This document shows, one piece after another, positions 14,279-17,467 of a stretch of DNA of 17,467 nt (position 1 is the stretch's first letter; every line of letters starts with the position of its first letter). The notes beneath the pieces are model-generated. The model had not been told where the DNA came from, searched no databases, and saw only the letters and a list, made by a program, of their open reading frames with translations. Source of the stretch: Candidatus Cloacimonadota bacterium (GTDB lineage: Bacteria > Cloacimonadota > Cloacimonadia > JGIOTU-2); NCBI GenBank assembly GCA_014382685.1, contig JACNJG010000087.1, forward strand, positions 1-17,467, given 5' to 3'. The translations under genes and the position numbers were made by a program.

Positions 14279-15292
14279 ATGGCAAAGCCGAAAGTTGCCT
14301 TTTATTGGTGCGCATCATGTGGTGGATGTGAAGAAGCGATCATCGATCTGCATGAAGATATATTGAAAGTTGCAGAACTGGTTAATATAGTATTCTGGCC
14401 CTGTGCCATGGATTTCAAAACTGAAGACGTGAAAAATATGCAGGATAATGAGATTACTGTGTGTTTCATAAATGGAGCCATCCGCACAGGCGAGCAGGAA
14501 GAGATGGCAATACTTCTTCGGAAAAAATCGCAGCTCATCGTGTCTTTTGGTGCATGTTCACAGCTTGGTGGAATTCCCGGGCTGGCAAATTTCTGGGACA
14601 GAGAATCGATCTTTGCTTCATCCTATGGCGGCAAATGTCCTTCTGTTGATAACCCTGACGGCGTGGTTCCTCAAGAGGTTTCGGAAGTTCCGGAAGGTGA
14701 GCTGTATCTTCCCAGATTCTATGATACTGTCAAAACAACTGATCAGGTCATAGATGTTGACTACTACCTTCCCGGCTGTTCTCCGGCTCCTTACCTTACC
14801 ATGCAGGCAATTACCACTATTTTGAGTGGAGATCTTCCTACAAAAGGAAGCGTGCTCGCTCCAAACAAAGCACTCTGCGAAGTGTGCTCCAGAAATGATT
14901 CAAAACCCGAAAAATTATCAATAGATAAAATAAATCGTGTCTCATTAGTAGAAATCGATCCTGAAAAATGCTTTCTTGCTCAGGGCATTATCTGTATGGG
15001 ACCTGTTACACGCTCGGGTTGCAACGGCGAGAATGACGGACGCTGTATTGCAGCTAACATGCCGTGCAGGGGCTGTTATGGACCTCCTTCAGAGGTGCAT
15101 GATGTGGGCGCAAAAATGATCGCTGCCCTGGCTTCTGTAGTCGGACTTGAAGGCGAGGAGGACATGAGTGAAGCTGATGTTCAGAAACTGCTGGATCAGA
15201 TAGTCGATCCTGCCGGCTTATTCTACCGATTCTCTCTTGCAAAATCCCATTTTCGCAGAAAAATTATGACCGATTCAAAAGAGGAGAAATAA
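14279..15292 (+). CDS. mvhG: F420-non-reducing-type [NiFe] hydrogenase small subunit
   Basis: The 337-residue electron-transfer subunit of a cytoplasmic group 3c hydrogenase has no twin-arginine signal. Proximal cluster ligands are likely Cys14 and Cys17 (CASCGGCEEAI), Cys93 (FGACSQLGG) and Cys167 (PGCSPAP). The C-terminal half supplies further cysteines at 200 and 203 and across 231-266 (CFLAQGIICMGPVTRSGC, CRGCYGP) for two more clusters. TTGGAGG at 14268-14274 precedes the ATG, only 4 bases after the conserved TTCGTGGTTAAAT repeat end. Electrons from H2 should flow MvhA to MvhG to MvhD to HdrA. Confidence 0.94.
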   Translation: MAKPKVAFYWCASCGGCEEAIIDLHEDILKVAELVNIVFWPCAMDFKTEDVKNMQDNEITVCFINGAIRTGEQEEMAILLRKKSQLIVSFGACSQLGGIPGLANFWDRESIFASSYGGKCPSVDNPDGVVPQEVSEVPEGELYLPRFYDTVKTTDQVIDVDYYLPGCSPAPYLTMQAITTILSGDLPTKGSVLAPNKALCEVCSRNDSKPEKLSIDKINRVSLVEIDPEKCFLAQGIICMGPVTRSGCNGENDGRCIAANMPCRGCYGPPSEVHDVGAKMIAALASVVGLEGEEDMSEADVQKLLDQIVDPAGLFYRFSLAKSHFRRKIMTDSKEEK

Positions 15293-15298
15293 TCTATC

Positions 15299-16762
15299 AT
15301 GGGTACAAAAGTTACTATAGATCCTATTACCAGACTGGAAGGTCATGGTAAAATAGAAATATTTTTGAATGATGACGGCAATGTGGAAAATGCCTATCTG
15401 CAAATTCCGGAATTGAAGGGCTTTGAGCAATTCTGTATCGATCGACCAGTCGAAGAGCTTCCACGTATTACACCACGTATCTGCGGTGTGTGCCCAATGG
15501 CTCATCACATGGCTTCCACGAAAACTGTCGATGCAGTGTATAATGTTCAACCCACTGAAACAGCAAAGAAATTGCGTCAGCTTGTGTATAGTTCCTACAT
15601 CTTTGAAGACCACATGCTACACTTTTTCTTTCTTGGCGGACCGGACTTCGTGGTCACACCTTCTGCTCCCAAAAAGGATCGCAATATCCTCGGCGTTATC
15701 GCAAAAGTCGGTCTGGAAATTGGAACCAGAGTCATAAAAAACCGCAGGCAGATAAGAAATATCGTTACATATCTTTCAGGAAGGATCATCCATCCGGTTG
15801 GTGGACTTCCCGGCGGTGTATCAAAGGGATTAACTGAAGAAAAAAGGAAGGAATTCCTCAAAATTGCAATAGATGCACGGGAATTTGCAAAAGAGAGCAT
15901 CGAGATCTTCAATAATATCGTGCTTGGCAACAATGCCTATGTTGATCTCATTTTGGGAGATATTTACAAACACAAAACCTATTATATGGGCTTGGTCGAT
16001 GAAAATAATAAGGTGAATTTCTATGATGGTAAAGTACGCGTGGTCGATCCTGACGGCAAGGAGTTCGTAAAATTCGGACCTGATGAATATCTGAAACAGA
16101 TTGCAGAACACGTCGAGCCATGGAGTTATATGAAATTCCCCTTCCTCAAAAATATTGGTTGGAAGGGCTTCAAAGAGGGGAAAGAGAGCGGAATATTCCG
16201 CGTGGCACCCCTCGCGCGTCTTAATGTTTCCGACGGAATGGCAACCCCTTTTGCCCAAGAAGAATACGAGCGTATGTATGAAACCCTCGGCGGAAAGCCT
16301 GCACATAACACCCTTGCTTTCCACTGGGCTCGTCTTATCGAAGCTTTATATGCAGCAGAACATATTGTTGAGCTGCTCGAAGATAAGACGATCACCTCTC
16401 CCGATATCAGAAATATCCCCACAGACACTCCAACCGAAGGCGTCGGCATAGTTGAAGCTGCGCGCGGTACACTGATTCATCATTACAAAACTGACGAGCA
16501 GGGAATGGTGACAGCAGTGAACCTCATTGTTGCAACTGTTTGCAATTCAGCAGCAATGTCCTTGTCTATTGCAAAAGCTGCTAAGGCACTTATTAAGAAC
16601 GGCAAGGTTGATGACGGCTTACTCAATATGGTGGAGATGGCATTCCGCGCGTACGATCCCTGCATGGCATGTGCGACCCATTCTTTGCCCGGTTCTACTC
16701 CTCTTATCATAAACGTTCACGATAAGGATAATTCGATAGTAAAAACCATTCGCAGAGACTGA
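15299..16762 (+). CDS. mvhA: F420-non-reducing-type [NiFe] hydrogenase large subunit
   Basis: The 487-residue catalytic subunit oxidises or produces H2 at a NiFe(CN)2CO centre. The N-terminal ligand motif is PRICGVCPMAHH (Cys62 and Cys65). The C-terminal motif is DPCMACATH (Cys455 and Cys458), preceded by AYDP. Twenty-six residues follow that histidine and should be removed by the maturation protease encoded next. ITRLEGHGK near 10-18 is also typical. GAGGAG at 15281-15286 precedes the ATG, with a rather long gap of about 12 bases. All four nickel-ligand cysteines are present, so an active hydrogenase is expected rather than an NADH-dehydrogenase relative. Confidence 0.96.
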   Translation: MGTKVTIDPITRLEGHGKIEIFLNDDGNVENAYLQIPELKGFEQFCIDRPVEELPRITPRICGVCPMAHHMASTKTVDAVYNVQPTETAKKLRQLVYSSYIFEDHMLHFFFLGGPDFVVTPSAPKKDRNILGVIAKVGLEIGTRVIKNRRQIRNIVTYLSGRIIHPVGGLPGGVSKGLTEEKRKEFLKIAIDAREFAKESIEIFNNIVLGNNAYVDLILGDIYKHKTYYMGLVDENNKVNFYDGKVRVVDPDGKEFVKFGPDEYLKQIAEHVEPWSYMKFPFLKNIGWKGFKEGKESGIFRVAPLARLNVSDGMATPFAQEEYERMYETLGGKPAHNTLAFHWARLIEALYAAEHIVELLEDKTITSPDIRNIPTDTPTEGVGIVEAARGTLIHHYKTDEQGMVTAVNLIVATVCNSAAMSLSIAKAAKALIKNGKVDDGLLNMVEMAFRAYDPCMACATHSLPGSTPLIINVHDKDNSIVKTIRRD

Positions 16763-16764
16763 GT

Positions 16765-17226
16765 GTGAAAACCATTGTTCTTGGACTTGGTAACACTATC
16801 CTCTCTGATGACGGAGTAGGTATTCACATCGCAAGGCAGATAAAAGAAAAGCTGCCTGATATTGACGTTATTGAAGCGAGTGCAGCCGGATTTCGTGTCG
16901 TAGATGAAATAATCGGATATGACAAGCTGATCCTTATTGATTCTATTAAAACAAAGAACAATCAGCCAGGAACATATTACAAGCTTGGAATTGAGGAATT
17001 CAAAACCACGCTTCACCACAGTTCACCACACGATATGAATATGTTCGATGCACTCGAGCTCATGAAAAAGCACAATGCCCATCTTCCGAAAGAAATTATC
17101 ATTTATGCTATTGAAGTTGAAGATACATTTACCTTTTCCGAGCAGTGCACAGAGAAAGTTGCACGAGTTATCCCCGAAGTGATAGCACTGATCCTGAAAG
17201 AGCAGTTCCGACAAGACAAAATTTGA
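16765..17226 (+). CDS. Hydrogenase maturation protease (HycI/HyaD/HybD family)
   Basis: This 153-residue endopeptidase trims the C-terminal tail of the hydrogenase large subunit once nickel is inserted. It begins KTIVLGLGNTILSDDGVG. Metal-binding candidates that align with HybD Glu16, Asp62 and His93 are Asp16, Asp59 (in LILIDS) and His89 (in SSPHD). The GTG at 16765 lies two bases after the mvhA stop, so translation is probably coupled. The target should be the MvhA tail after DPCMACATH. The stop codon overlaps a TTGACA hexamer that may belong to the tRNA promoter. No hypA-F accessory genes are in this window. Confidence 0.92.
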   Translation: MKTIVLGLGNTILSDDGVGIHIARQIKEKLPDIDVIEASAAGFRVVDEIIGYDKLILIDSIKTKNNQPGTYYKLGIEEFKTTLHHSSPHDMNMFDALELMKKHNAHLPKEIIIYAIEVEDTFTFSEQCTEKVARVIPEVIALILKEQFRQDKI

Positions 17227-17251
17227 CATAAAAAACCGCACATAGATTTTA
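17223..17251 (+). promoter_or_regulatory. Possible promoter for tRNA-Ala
   Basis: A perfect TTGACA at 17223-17228 overlaps the stop codon of the preceding protease gene. The -10 is unclear: TAGATT at 17243-17248 is closer to consensus but badly spaced, while ATTTTA at 17246-17251 has 17-base spacing and a poor match. Transcription from here would begin just before the tRNA at 17262, which is sensible geometry. Co-transcription from the operon is the alternative. Confidence 0.35.
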
Positions 17252-17261
17252 CGCAACACGT

Positions 17262-17337
17262 GGGGCTATAGCTCAGTTGGGAGAGCATTTGTCTGGCAGA
17301 CAAAGGGTCACGGGTTCGAGCCCCGTTAGCTCCACCA
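17262..17337 (+). tRNA. tRNA-Ala, anticodon GGC
   Basis: A full cloverleaf can be drawn. The acceptor stem is GGGGCTA with TAGCTCC (17327-17333), the D stem GCTC/GAGC, and the anticodon stem TTTGT/ACAAA around loop CTGGCAG with anticodon GGC at 17295-17297. The T arm is ACGGG/CCCGT with loop TTCGAGC. The acceptor pair at position 3-70 is G-U, the classic alanine identity element, which agrees with the anticodon for GCC/GCU codons. The CCA end is encoded (17335-17337). No intron is present. Confidence 0.97.
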
Positions 17338-17370
17338 GTCTTCGCTTGGAGCGGAGCGACAAACGAAGAC
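17338..17370. repeat. Hairpin abutting the tRNA 3' end
   Basis: Arms GTCTTCGCTTG (17338-17348) and CAAACGAAGAC (17360-17370) pair at 10 of 11 positions around an 11-base loop. It begins immediately after the encoded CCA. There is no T-run after it, so it is not a classic terminator, though it could still aid 3' processing or termination. Its CGAAGACTGA edge recurs in the left-end repeat (154-163), so it seems part of that family. Confidence 0.5.
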
Positions 17371-17378
17371 TGACACGC

Positions 17379-17428
17379 CGTCCTGTCACGTCGTAACAAA
17401 AGTAAAGACGGAAATGAAATGAAGGCGG
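17379..17428. repeat. Dispersed repeat, right copy
   Basis: The 18-mer at 17379-17396 (CGTCCTGTCACGTCGTAA) and the 18-mer at 17411-17428 (GAAATGAAATGAAGGCGG) each match the left-end copy (114-131 and 162-179) at 17 of 18 positions, in the same order and orientation. The spacer is 14 bases here against 30 there. The remaining 17429-17467 is AT-rich with nothing recognisable. Confidence 0.65.
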
Positions 17429-17467
17429 TCTCATAATTTTAAATCGACTAATATTATTTTGCTCCAA

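Overview
The window reads as one long, entirely plus-strand gene cluster from a strictly anaerobic bacterium, followed by a tRNA gene. Bacterial signs are Shine-Dalgarno motifs before most genes, GTG starts, a CCA-encoding tRNA, and a four-helix-bundle (23S rRNA intervening-sequence type) gene. The AT-leaning sequence, the ferredoxin- and H2-based enzymes, and the four-helix-bundle and GxxExxY passenger genes would suit a fermentative or syntrophic lineage of the Cloacimonadota/FCB kind. That placement is a weak guess; no marker gene here proves it.

Layout: 1-380 has no gene but holds degenerate repeats, a hairpin and a possible promoter. Next come sucC-sucD (succinyl-CoA synthetase), a two-gene class I fumarase (2540-3958), and korD-korA-korB-korC (2-oxoglutarate:ferredoxin oxidoreductase, 4099-6995). 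These are followed by hdrC-(four-helix-bundle gene)-hdrB-hdrA-mvhD (6995-11171) and by a soluble fumarate reductase/succinate dehydrogenase pair, here called tfrB-tfrA (11237-13615). After a GxxExxY gene and its internally deleted copy (13647-14232) come mvhG-mvhA (F420-non-reducing type [NiFe] hydrogenase) and a hydrogenase maturation protease (14279-17226). The window ends with tRNA-Ala(GGC) at 17262-17337 and a second copy of the repeat family seen at the left end.

How the genes fit together: fumarase, TfrAB, SucCD and KorDABC form an unbroken path malate - fumarate - succinate - succinyl-CoA - 2-oxoglutarate. HdrABC plus MvhADG is the known flavin-based electron-bifurcating complex linking H2, ferredoxin and a second acceptor. 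A bacterium has no CoM-S-S-CoB, and a fumarate reductase with no membrane anchor sits between mvhD and mvhG. The simplest hypothesis is therefore that fumarate/succinate is the high-potential partner. In one direction H2 would reduce fumarate and ferredoxin together, and the ferredoxin would drive carboxylation of succinyl-CoA. In the other, ferredoxin reduced by 2-oxoglutarate oxidation would help push electrons from succinate to H2. This is inference from gene order and domain content.

The core genes look intact. The junctions between them are decorated with several families of short, degenerate repeats that bracket passenger genes (four-helix bundle, GxxExxY) or nothing. These repeats split hdrC from hdrB and tfrA from mvhG without breaking the operon.
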